In this document: positions 1-9,341 of the stretch, piece after piece
Layout of the letters: each line of letters begins with the position of its first letter
How positions within the stretch are numbered: position 1 is the first letter of the stretch
Assembly: GCA_017623435.1 (NCBI GenBank)
Contig: JAGAPD010000044.1
Span: 1-35,586, forward strand
Origin: Clostridia bacterium
GTDB taxonomy: Bacteria > Bacillota > Clostridia > Christensenellales > Pumilibacteraceae
DNA length: 35,586 nucleotides
Direction of reading: 5' to 3'
The notes under the pieces: generated by a model
Databases searched by the model: none
What the model saw: the letters and a program-made list of their open reading frames with translations, nothing else
Told to the model about the DNA's origin: nothing
Program-made: the position numbers and the translations under genes

Positions 1-345
1 CAATCTATTACCGTCAAAGCGGTAGGCGACGGCACGTCATTTACGGACAGCGACTACTCGTCTACGCAGACCTACACGCAAAGTACTCCCCAGCCTCAGC
101 CCTCCAAATTAGCTACGCCCACGGTTACTATTTCCAGCGAGGGCGTTGCATCCTGGCAAGCCGTTACTAACGCGAGCCGTTACGCGTACAAAATCAACGG
201 TGGAGCGGAATCGAGTACCACGTCCACCTCCGTTCAGCTCCAAAACGGTCAATCTATTACCGTCAAAGCGGTAGGCGACGGCACGTCATTTACGGACAGC
301 GACTACTCGCTTGCGCAGACTTTCACGCAAAGTACTCCCCAGCCT
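1..345 (+). repeat. Tandem 249-bp (83-codon) module duplication in the surface protein
   Basis: Bases 1-60 are identical to bases 250-309, and the match continues with a few changes to about 96 versus 345. The offset of 249 bases equals 83 codons, one fibronectin-like module. Identity at the base level, compared with only protein-level similarity among the 3' modules, indicates a recent duplication or gene conversion. The array probably extends left of the window. Confidence 0.9.
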
Positions 346-3300
346 ACGACCGCTCCCACTTACCTTGGAATCATCGCGTCCAACGATCAGCCCTCCAAAA
401 CGGATATTCCCAGCGGACTTAGCGCGTATTCTTTATTAAATAATAGTTACGCGACTATTGACGAAACGCTTGGCGCGTACCTTAGCGACGGCAATAATTC
501 TATGGGCGAAACTGCGCCCAGTCAAAGCGAATACGAGATTTTCAGCGCGATAGGCGAAACCGTTTATATTCAGATTTGGCTTAACAATCCCGATCAGAAC
601 ACCATTTTATCCTTAAAGCTTAACGGCACGAAATATCAGTCGGGCGGTGGATTACAGTCCTTCTTCATCAATAACGACGGCTCGTACCTTAACTGCGTTT
701 ACGTAGCGGTGCAAATTCCTAATGCAAGCTACGATAAAATTGAGTACGAAGTTACCGAAATTGAATACGTTGAGGGTACGAATATCAATCAGGACGGAAA
801 AGCGGTACTTATTGACGAGGAAAACGACACCGTGACGATAGGTCTTCCCTATCAGCAAGCTTTCCCCACCGTAGAATTTAATAACGCGGTAACTACCGCC
901 ACCACTATTACCTTTGATCTGACTCTTACCGATACGGAAAACTTCGTTGACCTTATCGGCGGATGGGCGCGCGTAATCATTTACGACCGTGACAACGAGA
1001 TTTTGGCGCAACGCAAGCTCGTAAGTGGCGAAAACGCAATTACCTTCGACGGTTTAAGCGCGGACACCTACTACGGCGTTTTGGCTTTCGTTTACGGCGA
1101 TACGCACGACGGAGAGGGCGTTAGCGTGCACGCGCTCGGCAATCAGTCGTACAATACCGAAGGCGTAATTACCGTAACGCTTGAAAGCGAGCTTAGACTA
1201 AACGAACAAACGGGCAAATATTACCCCGTAATTAAAGTAAACGGACAGCTTGGCGACTCCTCCTTCTCGTTTACCAAGGTTGAAGTAAGTGAACGTGGCG
1301 AAAATCCCTTCACTCTCGACTTTGACGGATCGCTTGAAATTACTGAAAATATCCTTAACAACAGAGATTACACCGTTAAGGTTTATTACGAAAACGCAAA
1401 CGGCGTTGAGCAAAGTTACACCGACTACGTTTATATTGAGCGCTTAGATTATCCGTGGGTGCTTGAGCCCTGCGTGCAATACGGCTTGCTTGACGACGCT
1501 GTTCTGGGCTTTGATTTAGGCGACAACAAGAGTAATTTTGACAACCTTACGATCAGAATTATCGACGAATACAGCAAGCAATACCTTGCCGAAAACGCGA
1601 TATACCTAATTGACAACCCAAACGCTATTGCTGAATTAGAAACGCAATGGCGTTCAATGGGCAGAGACGATCCCGACTTTAACGCCGTATACGACAGATG
1701 GTACAGGTTAGACCAAACGCAAACGAAAATTAACGATTACTATCCTGACGTTGAGAAAGCAGAATGGCAAGCCGAACTTGAAAAGGGAAAGTACACTTAC
1801 GAATACGTTTACGGCGTGGACGAACAGTTCTTCAAGGGCGACGGCAATAAATACTATATAATCCTCGACGGCTATCAGTCAAAGCGCATTAACGACTATT
1901 CGTTAAATTACGTACTGTCTGCCGACTTTGACCTTAACGACGGCGAGCCCGTTGAAGAAGACAGAACGATTTGTAACGGCTGGATTGATATCAAGCCTGC
2001 AATCGGCAAAAACGATTACTTGTTCGCTGAACAATTCACGCTTGACGACGAAAACGTAGTATATCTTGAAACAAAGTCAAGAAACAATCTTGGCGATGAA
2101 AGCTACCGTGAGCTTGGTTACGTTAACCAGATCGTGCTTGCGGACGGATACGAGATTTTGCAAGTTTTGTGGTCACAAGACGCGCCTACTCACGATATTG
2201 ACGAGGACACTTGGCTTACCGCCGTTAAAAACGCGCTTATATCCGGCGAAGACGTACGATCGGTATTCCCCTTAGGTGAATTAGAGCCGATTAGTTTTGA
2301 CCTCGACGACGTAGACTTTAATACGGATTTAGTAGGTAATTTCCAAATAAGATACACCTATATAATGTACGGCAAAACTTATACTGACGAGCGTCCTTAC
2401 AACTGGGACGGTCAAGTCATTGACTACACCATTAAGGGCGCACTTCCCAAAGTTACTATCGCGTTTGCGACGGGAGAAGAGCGATTCGGCATGTGGTCGA
2501 TAGACTCGCCCGACTGGGTTAAAAACGGCGTTTGGAATTTTACTTACACTATTGAAATTAGAGACGAAAGTCTTCAAACGGTAGGCACTTACAATCAGGA
2601 TAATTACGGCGAATACGAAAGATTACCGCTTGGCTACTCGATAAGAGTAAGACTTGAATCGTTGATGGGCGAAGATTATTACACGCAAGGCGAATGGAGC
2701 GACTGGTACACCTGCACGAGCATAGCGCTTTCTACTCCCACTAATTTCATTCAGTCTTACGAAACTGACAGCGTAAAAGTTGAATGGGGTTACGTTGACA
2801 GGGCTGAAAAGTTCGTTTATACCGTAAACGACGGTACGGAGCAAGAAACTATCTACTGCGGCGTTACGGGGCTTAAAAACGGCGACAAGATAAAAGTCAA
2901 AGCAGTTCCTGCCTCTGACGGTTGCTTTGCCGAGTCGGCGTACAGCGACGCTTACACGGTGACGGATTTAAGAACGCAACTTGCTACCCCCACTAACGTA
3001 CGCGTGCAAAACAAAGTACTTACGTGGAACGCGGTAGAAAACGCGACTTACTACGAGGTAGAATTTATGCAAAACGAAAATCTTCGTACGGAGCGCGCTG
3101 ATTCTACGGAATTTTACCCTGCTACCATAGGCAAAACCTACCGCGTCAGAGCAATGAGCGAAGACGTAGAAAACTACAAGGCGAGTGAATGGAGCGAAGG
3201 TTTTACTTACACCGTAACGCTTGAAAATCCCTCGTTTAACCAAGTAAGAAGAGAACGCGTTTACTGGAACACCGTTGATTACGCTGAGGGTTACAACTAC

Positions 3301-4191
3301 AAAATTGGCGAAACCGGCACGGTAAACAGCACGAGAAATTACTATATTGCTATAAGTGAAATTCCTGCAGGCGAAAAACTTTACGTTCAGGCGTACGCGG
3401 AAGGTTGCGAAAGTAGCGACTGGGTAATGATTTACCACAACGTTACTGCGCTCTCCATTCCCGTCGTTACGGTTACGGGCGACACGGCAAGCTGGAACGC
3501 GATTGAAAATGCTACGGGGTACATTTACAAGATTAACTACGGCGACGAGCAGTCCACCACGGCGTTGAGCGTATCGGGACTTAACGAAGGCGACAATATT
3601 ATCGTTTGCGCGACCTCCACTTCCGATAGCTACACGAATAGCGGTTGGAGCGAAGTCGTAAGCCGTCTTTATACGATGGCTGCGCCCGTTTTTAACACGG
3701 ATTACCTAAGTAGCGACGGCTTTATTGAATGGACGGAGATTGACGGAGCGGATCAATATATCGTTGAAATTGACGGTAACGAGCAAACGTGGCTGGGCAA
3801 TAAATACTACGACTTACCACTCAATTCGACCATAAGGGTGCGCGCGGTATGCAACAGCGGTGCGTACGAGCAACTTGGAAAATGGAGCGACTATTTTACT
3901 TACGTTGATAGCAGAGTCGCATTTGCCACTCCCACTATCGCCTACGACGTCGAAGTCGGTCTTACGGTAATCGTTGAAGAAGGCGTTGATTATTACGTTT
4001 ATAAATTCGGTCAAAACGGCGCAGAATTTACGTATTACGCGCCCGACGGCTTTGACGGAGAAGAAATAACCGTTACGCAAAACATAATATTTGCAGACGG
4101 CGACTATACCGTTTATCTAAAAGCAGTTCCCAAAGATACTACTAACTATAAAGAAAGCGAATGGGCAACGATAACCATTACTTTTGAGTAA
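1..4191 (+). CDS. Giant fibronectin-like repeat surface protein, C-terminal 1396 residues (5' end outside window)
   Basis: The frame is open from base 1, so this is the C-terminal part of a larger protein; the first ATG in frame (502) is internal. Window residues 1-115 contain the end of one Ig/fibronectin-like module and a complete second one. Residues about 117-905 are a long acidic, Tyr/Asn/Asp-rich stretch I cannot assign to a family. Residues about 911-1396 are five or six modules of about 80 residues. Their recurring pattern is TPT at the start, then W-N-A-V/I-x-N-A near residue 20, Y-x-Y-K-I, and a late S-E/D-W. Such modules are typical of extracellular beta-sandwich proteins in Firmicutes. 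There is no LPXTG motif, no C-terminal membrane segment and no S-layer domain at the end, so any anchor must be in the missing N-terminus. An adhesin or cell-surface role is inference. Confidence 0.8.
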   Translation, partial: QSITVKAVGDGTSFTDSDYSSTQTYTQSTPQPQPSKLATPTVTISSEGVASWQAVTNASRYAYKINGGAESSTTSTSVQLQNGQSITVKAVGDGTSFTDSDYSLAQTFTQSTPQPTTAPTYLGIIASNDQPSKTDIPSGLSAYSLLNNSYATIDETLGAYLSDGNNSMGETAPSQSEYEIFSAIGETVYIQIWLNNPDQNTILSLKLNGTKYQSGGGLQSFFINNDGSYLNCVYVAVQIPNASYDKIEYEVTEIEYVEGTNINQDGKAVLIDEENDTVTIGLPYQQAFPTVEFNNAVTTATTITFDLTLTDTENFVDLIGGWARVIIYDRDNEILAQRKLVSGENAITFDGLSADTYYGVLAFVYGDTHDGEGVSVHALGNQSYNTEGVITVTLESELRLNEQTGKYYPVIKVNGQLGDSSFSFTKVEVSERGENPFTLDFDGSLEITENILNNRDYTVKVYYENANGVEQSYTDYVYIERLDYPWVLEPCVQYGLLDDAVLGFDLGDNKSNFDNLTIRIIDEYSKQYLAENAIYLIDNPNAIAELETQWRSMGRDDPDFNAVYDRWYRLDQTQTKINDYYPDVEKAEWQAELEKGKYTYEYVYGVDEQFFKGDGNKYYIILDGYQSKRINDYSLNYVLSADFDLNDGEPVEEDRTICNGWIDIKPAIGKNDYLFAEQFTLDDENVVYLETKSRNNLGDESYRELGYVNQIVLADGYEILQVLWSQDAPTHDIDEDTWLTAVKNALISGEDVRSVFPLGELEPISFDLDDVDFNTDLVGNFQIRYTYIMYGKTYTDERPYNWDGQVIDYTIKGALPKVTIAFATGEERFGMWSIDSPDWVKNGVWNFTYTIEIRDESLQTVGTYNQDNYGEYERLPLGYSIRVRLESLMGEDYYTQGEWSDWYTCTSIALSTPTNFIQSYETDSVKVEWGYVDRAEKFVYTVNDGTEQETIYCGVTGLKNGDKIKVKAVPASDGCFAESAYSDAYTVTDLRTQLATPTNVRVQNKVLTWNAVENATYYEVEFMQNENLRTERADSTEFYPATIGKTYRVRAMSEDVENYKASEWSEGFTYTVTLENPSFNQVRRERVYWNTVDYAEGYNYKIGETGTVNSTRNYYIAISEIPAGEKLYVQAYAEGCESSDWVMIYHNVTALSIPVVTVTGDTASWNAIENATGYIYKINYGDEQSTTALSVSGLNEGDNIIVCATSTSDSYTNSGWSEVVSRLYTMAAPVFNTDYLSSDGFIEWTEIDGADQYIVEIDGNEQTWLGNKYYDLPLNSTIRVRAVCNSGAYEQLGKWSDYFTYVDSRVAFATPTIAYDVEVGLTVIVEEGVDYYVYKFGQNGAEFTYYAPDGFDGEEITVTQNIIFADGDYTVYLKAVPKDTTNYKESEWATITITFE

Positions 4192-4197
4192 TAAAAA

Positions 4198-4226
4198 AGG
4201 GCTGGTGCATCTACCAGCCCTCTTTT
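4198..4226 (+). terminator. Intrinsic terminator of the surface-protein gene
   Basis: Starts 7 bases after the stop codon. A 9-bp stem (AGGGCTGGT with ACCAGCCCT) closes a 6-base loop and is followed by CTTTT. Confidence 0.85.
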
Positions 4227-4240
4227 ATACGCTTGGTAAG

Positions 4241-4270
4241 AAAAAGGAGCATACGTATGCTCCTTTTTTT
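4241..4270. terminator. Bidirectional terminator between convergent genes; main user is the - strand phosphodiesterase gene
   Basis: Bases 4241-4268 form an uninterrupted perfect inverted repeat: five A, GGAGCATAC, GTATGCTCC, then T residues. A T-run follows in either direction. The centre is TACGTA. It ends 3 bases before the stop codon of the converging - strand gene. Confidence 0.85.
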
Positions 4271-4272
4271 GA

Positions 4273-4992
4273 CTATTCCAAGATATTAGAAGTGATGAAA
4301 TCTACTCCATACTCAATTAAACGCTTTGCGTCCTCAGGATTATCTACCGTCCAGCAGTTTACTTTAATGCCCTTTGAGTGCAAAAGATCGACGTACTCTT
4401 TGTCAATCGCACCGTAGCCAACGTCCGCGTCCACCTTTTGCTCCACCATAAAGTCAACGAACTCGGGATCGTTTCCCCAGTAAAGGAATTGAATTTGCGC
4501 GTCAGCGTAGTTTTTACGAAGATATACGACGTTTTCCTTTGAGAAGGTAATAAAGATAGTCTTTTCGTACCAACCTAATTTTTTGATAGTTTCAACGATA
4601 CCGATAACGTGCTTTTCTTCCATCGTGTTTTTAAGCTCCAAAACGCTCACCTTATCGTGCTTTTTGCATATATTGATATAGTCGTCAAGCGTAGGCAAAA
4701 TAAGGTCACTTCTGGTAGTTACGCCGTCGGTGTCAAGCACTTTGAGCGAACGCAAAACGTCAAAATCGGTTTCTTCAACGGTGTACTCAACGCCCGTCAC
4801 GCGCGTAGTCGTATCGTCGTGAATAACTATGTATTTACCGTCCTTAGTTACGTGTACGTCCGTCTCAATGCCGTAATAACTTCTCGTTCCTGCCGTAACG
4901 AAAGCAGGGCAAGTGTTCTCCTTCTCTACTCCCGACACGCCACGATGCGCTACCATTTTGCAATTCTTGTTGTCAATCTTAATCGGTTGCAT
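4273..4992 (-). CDS. Glycerophosphodiester phosphodiesterase (GDPD family), 239 aa
   Basis: This enzyme family hydrolyses glycerophosphodiesters to glycerol-3-phosphate and an alcohol, recycling phospholipid head groups or teichoic acid fragments. The GDPD signature is clear: H16-R17 in AHRG, ENT at residues 25-27, E43 and D45 in GIETDVH, and H58-D59 in VIHDD. A GDPD-type C-terminal half with TVD and ITSN motifs completes the barrel. The length is usual for a single-domain cytoplasmic UgpQ-type enzyme, and no signal peptide is seen. I chose the ATG at 4992 because GGAG lies just upstream of it. The frame stays open to 5145, but that would place the start upstream of the promoter at 5053-5081. 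The gene is monocistronic. Confidence 0.88.
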   Translation of the reverse strand: MQPIKIDNKNCKMVAHRGVSGVEKENTCPAFVTAGTRSYYGIETDVHVTKDGKYIVIHDDTTTRVTGVEYTVEETDFDVLRSLKVLDTDGVTTRSDLILPTLDDYINICKKHDKVSVLELKNTMEEKHVIGIVETIKKLGWYEKTIFITFSKENVVYLRKNYADAQIQFLYWGNDPEFVDFMVEQKVDADVGYGAIDKEYVDLLHSKGIKVNCWTVDNPEDAKRLIEYGVDFITSNILE

Positions 4993-5052
4993 AGCATTTC
5001 TCCATTTTATTATTATATTTTTTGGCGGTGTAGCCACCTTTTTACTGACTTT

Positions 5053-5081
5053 ATGATAGCACTTAAACTCTATTTTGTCAA
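5053..5081 (-). promoter_or_regulatory. Sigma-A promoter for the glycerophosphodiesterase gene
   Basis: On the - strand TTGACA (5081-5076) is separated by 17 bases from TATCAT (5058-5053), with an extended TG one base upstream of the -10. Transcription would begin near 5046, about 55 bases before the ATG. Confidence 0.8.
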
Positions 5082-5136
5082 GAATTTTTGCGTAAAACGA
5101 AAAATAACGCATAACGTCCCCCTTCGTTTTTACAAA

Positions 5137-5154
5137 TATGCACATATGCGCATA
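5137..5154. promoter_or_regulatory. Adjacent palindromes, possible operator
   Basis: TATGCACATA and TATGCGCATA overlap by two bases; the second is a perfect 10-base palindrome. They lie 22 bases upstream of the -35 at 5176 and between two divergent promoters. Their position suits a regulator site, but no regulator is identifiable. An A/T tract at 5154-5165 next to the -35 could serve as an UP element. Confidence 0.3.
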
Positions 5155-5175
5155 AAAAAATTTTTAGTAAAACTA

Positions 5176-5204
5176 TTGACAAATACTAAATTATAGTGTA
5201 TTAT
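5176..5204 (+). promoter_or_regulatory. Sigma-A promoter for the small membrane protein gene
   Basis: TTGACA (5176-5181), 17-base spacer, TATTAT (5199-5204). Transcription would start near 5211, about 24 bases before the ATG at 5235. Confidence 0.82.
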
Positions 5205-5234
5205 AGTCGTATATTAAAAAAAGGAGATAGGAAA

Positions 5235-5657
5235 ATGAAATTAGCAGCAAAAATTTTTGCAATTATCGGCATCGCAACTGCGGCGCTTATGGCACTAATC
5301 GTATTAGTGGGCTGGGATATGTACGTAACTATCCTCGCTGAAACAGCAGCGGCAGAGCAAGGCGTTACGCTTACGGCAGACCTTTTGGCGCAAATCAAAG
5401 AAATGATGGCATCTTACCAAATCGCATTGATTTTGGTTGCCGCAGCAGGTATCGTAATCGGCATACTCGCACTCGTAAAGCTTTCGAAAGCAACCGCAAA
5501 AAGACAAATCATCGTTTGGGCAGTACTTTCGATCATCTTCGTTAATCCGCTCGCAGGTATCTTTATGCTTTGCACGAAGGACGAGGATTACGGCGCAGTA
5601 AGTTATTTTGAGCCCCCTCAGAATCCGCCTACTGATAACAACATTTATAACATCTAA
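5235..5657 (+). CDS. Small membrane protein with three predicted helices, 140 aa
   Basis: I do not recognise a named family with certainty; small DUF4064-like membrane proteins have a similar look, but this was not tested. Predicted membrane segments are residues 5-26, 62-83 and 91-113. A roughly 35-residue alanine/threonine-rich loop separates helices 1 and 2. A short basic hinge (K82, K85, K89, R90) precedes helix 3, and the tail is proline- and asparagine-rich. The ATG at 5235 is preceded by AAGGAGAT at good spacing. A longer frame from 5196 overlaps the -10 element and is not credible. The gene is monocistronic, with its own promoter and terminator. Confidence 0.75.
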   Translation: MKLAAKIFAIIGIATAALMALIVLVGWDMYVTILAETAAAEQGVTLTADLLAQIKEMMASYQIALILVAAAGIVIGILALVKLSKATAKRQIIVWAVLSIIFVNPLAGIFMLCTKDEDYGAVSYFEPPQNPPTDNNIYNI

Positions 5658-5663
5658 AAACGG

Positions 5664-5695
5664 AACGGCGCATAACGTTATGCGCCGTTTTATCT
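5664..5695 (+). terminator. Intrinsic terminator of the small membrane protein gene
   Basis: A perfect 26-base palindrome (arm AACGGCGCATAAC, 5664-5676 with 5677-5689) is followed by TTATCTTT. The centre is TAACGTTA. Confidence 0.82.
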
Positions 5696-5704
5696 TTATA
5701 AAAG

Positions 5705-5737
5705 AAAAACGGTAACTAATTTAGTTACCGTTTTTTT
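5705..5737 (-). terminator. Intrinsic terminator downstream of rpoC (also works on + strand)
   Basis: The stem CGGTAACTAA / TTAGTTACCG is flanked by A5 on the left and T7 on the right, so it reads as a terminator in both directions. It lies 8 bases beyond the rpoC stop codon. Confidence 0.82.
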
Positions 5738-5744
5738 ATTACGA

Positions 5745-8700
5745 TTAGTTATTAGCGTTATCGTTTAAGATATCGTACTTACTATCCGACGACTCTGCTT
5801 CGTCGTTTTCGTAGGGATAAACAGCCGAATATCTCTTCATGCCCGTACCTGCGGGAATGAGTTTACCGATAATAACGTTTTCTTTAAGACCGATAAGCGG
5901 ATCAATCTTGTTCTTAATAGCAGCCTCGGTAAGAACGCGAGCGGTCTCCTGGAAGGATGCTGCGGACAAGAAGGAATCGGTTGCAAGCGCTGCCTTCGTA
6001 ATACCAAGGAGGGTGTGCTTTGCCTGTGCAGGTCTGCCACCGCTCTGGATTGCGTTGAGGTTAGCCTCGTTAAACATTGCCGAGTCAACCATTTCGCCGG
6101 GAAGAAGTTGCGTGTCACCGCCGTCCTCTACTCTTACCTTTTTGAGCATTTGATGAACGATAACTTCGATATGCTTATCTGCAATTTCTACACCTTGCGA
6201 ACGGTAAACTGCCTGAACTTCCTTAACGATATATTCCTGAACTTCCTTGTACACCTTAATTTTAAGGATATCGTGGGGATCGATAGGACCAACGGTAAGG
6301 GGATCGCCAGCCTTAACGGTAGCGCCGTTTACGATGTTCTTCATAAGCTTTGCGGAGAAAGGAATTCCGTAAGTGGTATCTTTCCCGTCAGCGTTAGTGA
6401 TTACTACGTCACGCTTTCCGTCCATTTCAACGACCTTTACGACGCCTTCTTCGGTGGTAATGGTTGCCACACCCTTAGGTCTGCGCGCCTCGAAAAGCTC
6501 TTCGACACGGGGAAGACCACGGGTAATATCTTCTGCTGCTGCGACACCGCCCGAGTGGAAGGTACGCATGGTAAGCTGAGTACCCGGCTCACCGATAGAC
6601 TGTGCTGCGATAATACCGATTGCCTCGCCTACGCTAACGGTCTTGTTAGCGGTGGACATATCACGGCCGTAGCACTTGGTACATACGCCGTGCTTAGAGC
6701 GACAAGTAAGGACGGTACGAATCATAGGATTGATTCTCATTCCCTTTTCGGTAAGAACCTTATCGTCGTTGTCAATTCTCTTTGCAACGTCCTCGTTGAT
6801 ATATTCGTTAGCCTTAACGTAAACCTCGCCGGTTTCGGGGTTAACGATATCACGAGCAGCGTATCTGCCTGCAAGACGGTCCTTAAGTCCCTCTACCTCG
6901 CTGTCGCCGTCGTAAATACGGTCAACTACGAGTCCGGGTGCGGTCGAGCCTTCACAGCAATCGTCCTCACGAACGATTACGTCCTGCGATACGTCAACGA
7001 GACGACGGGTAAGGTAACCCGAGTTAGCCGTTTTAAGTGCCGTATCGGCAAGACCTTTACGACCACCGTGCGACGAAATGAAGTATTCAAGGGGCGTAAG
7101 TCCTTCACGGAAGGAAGAACGAACGGGCGTTTCAAGCGTTTTACCTTGGGGGTTGGTCATTAGACCACGCATACCCGAAAGCTGAGCAATCTGTTTCATG
7201 CTACCACGCGCACCGGATACTGCCATCATGTTGATGGGGTTGAACTCGTCAAGCGTCTTTTGGAGCGCTTTGGTAAGCTCTTCGTTAGCAGACGACCAGG
7301 TCTCAACTACGTGACGGTACTTTTCGTCCTCGGTCAAGATACCGTCGTCGTATTCCTGCTCGTAACGGATAACGTCTCTTTCCGCTCTTTCAAGAATTTC
7401 CTTCTTTTCAGGGGGAATATGCATGTCGAATACGGACGTCGTGATTGCGCCGATAGTCGAGAACTTAAAGCCAAGCGACTTGATGTTATCAAGCACTTCA
7501 CAAGTTTTGGTCGAGCCGTGCTTTTTGAAGGTTGCGTCAACGATCTTTTTAAGTCCACCCTTGTCAACGCGCTTGTTGATTTCAAGGATAAACGGACCGT
7601 CCGCACCACTTCTATCTACCATACCAAGGTCTTGGGGGATGATTTCGTTGAAGATAATTCTACCAACGGTAGTTTCGATAATAGCGCTCTTGGTTTCGCC
7701 GTCAACTTCAGCAAACATACGAACTTTAATCTTGGATTGAAGTTCGATTTCCTTATTAAAGTAAGCCATCTTCGCCTCGTCCGTGTCGCAGAAGGTCATA
7801 CCTTCGCCACGAGCGCCCGGCTTATCCATCGTAAGATAGAACGAACCGATTACCATATCCTGCGAGGGCGAGCATACGGGCTTACCGTCGGAAAGCTTAA
7901 GAACGTTGTTGGTTGCGAGCATCAAGAAACGAGCCTCGGTCTGCGCTTCCAAAGAAAGGGGTACGTGTACTGCCATTTGGTCGCCGTCGAAGTCCGCGTT
8001 GAACGCACCGCAGGCAAGGGGATGGAGCTTAATTGCTCTACCTTCTACCAAAACGGGCTCAAACGCCTGAATACCAAGACGGTGAAGCGTGGGTGCACGG
8101 TTAAGAAGAACGGGATGTTCCTTAATAACTTTTTCAAGCACTCCCCAAACTTCTTTACTTCCGCGTTCTACGAAACGCTTTGCACTCTTGATGTTATGCG
8201 ACTTGGACTGAGCCACGAGTTCGTGCATAACGAAGGGCTTGAAAAGTTCGAGAGCCATTTCTTTGGGAAGACCGCATTGATACATCTTAAGCTCAGGACC
8301 AACGACGATAACCGAACGGCCGGAATAGTCAACACGCTTACCAAGAAGGTTTTGACGGAAACGGCCCTGCTTACCACGAAGGAAAGCGGAAAGCGATTTA
8401 AGCTCGCGGTTACCTGCGCCCTGAACTGCCTTACCGCGACGACCGTTATCAATAAGCGCGTCAACTGCCTCTTGGAGCATACGCTTTTCGTTACGGATAA
8501 TGATGTCGGGAGCTTGGAGCTCGATAAGACGTTTAAGACGGTTGTTTCTTGCGATTACTCTGCGGTAAAGGTCGTTAAGGTCGCTGGTTGCGAATCTTCC
8601 GCCGTCAAGCTGGAGCATGGGGCGAAGGTCGGGAGGAAGTACGGGAAGTACGTCCATAACCATCCAAGTGGGATCGTTGTGACTCTTAACGAAAGCGTCC

Positions 8701-9341
8701 AAGATTTCAAGACGCTTAATGGACTTTACTTTCTTTTGACCGCTGGATTTGTTTACGATTTCGGTAACTTCTTTGTACTCTTTCTCTACGTCGATAGCGG
8801 CAAGAAGTTCCTTAATAGCCTCTGCGCCCATACCTACGCGGAAAGCGTTTTCGCCGTAAAGCTCAACAGCCTCGAGGTACTGTGCGTCAGTAAGAATTTG
8901 CTTGTATTCAAGGGGCGTTTCACCCGGATCAAGCACGATAAAGTTTACAAAATATACAACTTGCTCCAAAGCCTTGGGGCTCATGTCAAGCATAAGACCG
9001 ATACGGGAAGGAACGCCACGGAAATACCAGATGTGCGTTACGGGAGCAGCAAGCTCAATGTGTCCCATACGCTCACGACGCACCTTAGCGCGCGTAACTT
9101 CTACGCCACATTTGTCGCAGACAACGCCCTTATATCTTACTCTTTTATACTTACCGCAATGGCATTCCCAGTCCTTAGTAGGTCCGAAAATTCTTTCGCA
9201 GAAAAGACCGTCTTTTTCGGGCTTTTGCGTGCGGTAGTTAATAGTTTCGGGCTTGGTAACCTCGCCGTGCGACCATTCGCGAATCTTGTCAGGTCCGGCG
9301 ATAGCAATTTGCATTGAATCGAAATTATTTAACTCAAACAT
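5745..9341 (-). CDS. rpoC: DNA-directed RNA polymerase subunit beta' (RpoC), 1198 aa
   Basis: Beta' forms half of the polymerase clamp and carries the catalytic magnesium. The sequence shows the N-terminal zinc site (C60, C62, C75, C78) and the invariant catalytic loop NADFDGDQM at 448-456, with D450, D452 and D454. The second zinc cluster includes C880, C887 and C890 and is followed by the bridge-helix/trigger-loop region. Length is close to that of Firmicutes beta' (about 1200), with no large lineage insertion. The ATG at 9341 overlaps the rpoB stop codon by one base (TAATG), and its GGAG site lies inside the last rpoB codons, so the two subunits are translationally coupled. The operon ends here with a terminator; rpsL, rpsG and fusA do not follow. 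Confidence 0.98.
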   Translation of the reverse strand: MFELNNFDSMQIAIAGPDKIREWSHGEVTKPETINYRTQKPEKDGLFCERIFGPTKDWECHCGKYKRVRYKGVVCDKCGVEVTRAKVRRERMGHIELAAPVTHIWYFRGVPSRIGLMLDMSPKALEQVVYFVNFIVLDPGETPLEYKQILTDAQYLEAVELYGENAFRVGMGAEAIKELLAAIDVEKEYKEVTEIVNKSSGQKKVKSIKRLEILDAFVKSHNDPTWMVMDVLPVLPPDLRPMLQLDGGRFATSDLNDLYRRVIARNNRLKRLIELQAPDIIIRNEKRMLQEAVDALIDNGRRGKAVQGAGNRELKSLSAFLRGKQGRFRQNLLGKRVDYSGRSVIVVGPELKMYQCGLPKEMALELFKPFVMHELVAQSKSHNIKSAKRFVERGSKEVWGVLEKVIKEHPVLLNRAPTLHRLGIQAFEPVLVEGRAIKLHPLACGAFNADFDGDQMAVHVPLSLEAQTEARFLMLATNNVLKLSDGKPVCSPSQDMVIGSFYLTMDKPGARGEGMTFCDTDEAKMAYFNKEIELQSKIKVRMFAEVDGETKSAIIETTVGRIIFNEIIPQDLGMVDRSGADGPFILEINKRVDKGGLKKIVDATFKKHGSTKTCEVLDNIKSLGFKFSTIGAITTSVFDMHIPPEKKEILERAERDVIRYEQEYDDGILTEDEKYRHVVETWSSANEELTKALQKTLDEFNPINMMAVSGARGSMKQIAQLSGMRGLMTNPQGKTLETPVRSSFREGLTPLEYFISSHGGRKGLADTALKTANSGYLTRRLVDVSQDVIVREDDCCEGSTAPGLVVDRIYDGDSEVEGLKDRLAGRYAARDIVNPETGEVYVKANEYINEDVAKRIDNDDKVLTEKGMRINPMIRTVLTCRSKHGVCTKCYGRDMSTANKTVSVGEAIGIIAAQSIGEPGTQLTMRTFHSGGVAAAEDITRGLPRVEELFEARRPKGVATITTEEGVVKVVEMDGKRDVVITNADGKDTTYGIPFSAKLMKNIVNGATVKAGDPLTVGPIDPHDILKIKVYKEVQEYIVKEVQAVYRSQGVEIADKHIEVIVHQMLKKVRVEDGGDTQLLPGEMVDSAMFNEANLNAIQSGGRPAQAKHTLLGITKAALATDSFLSAASFQETARVLTEAAIKNKIDPLIGLKENVIIGKLIPAGTGMKRYSAVYPYENDEAESSDSKYDILNDNANN

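Noticed and set aside
1..345. CRISPR-like direct repeat
   Set aside because: The repeated sequence is coding, in frame with an 83-codon period, and encodes a beta-sandwich module.
4993..5145. N-terminal extension of the glycerophosphodiesterase
   Set aside because: The extension spans the consensus promoter at 5053-5081 and lacks a ribosome binding site, whereas 4992 has one.
7260..9317. 685-codon open frame on the + strand opposite rpoC
   Set aside because: Same shadow effect; rpoC is unambiguous and no start signal or domain supports the antisense frame.
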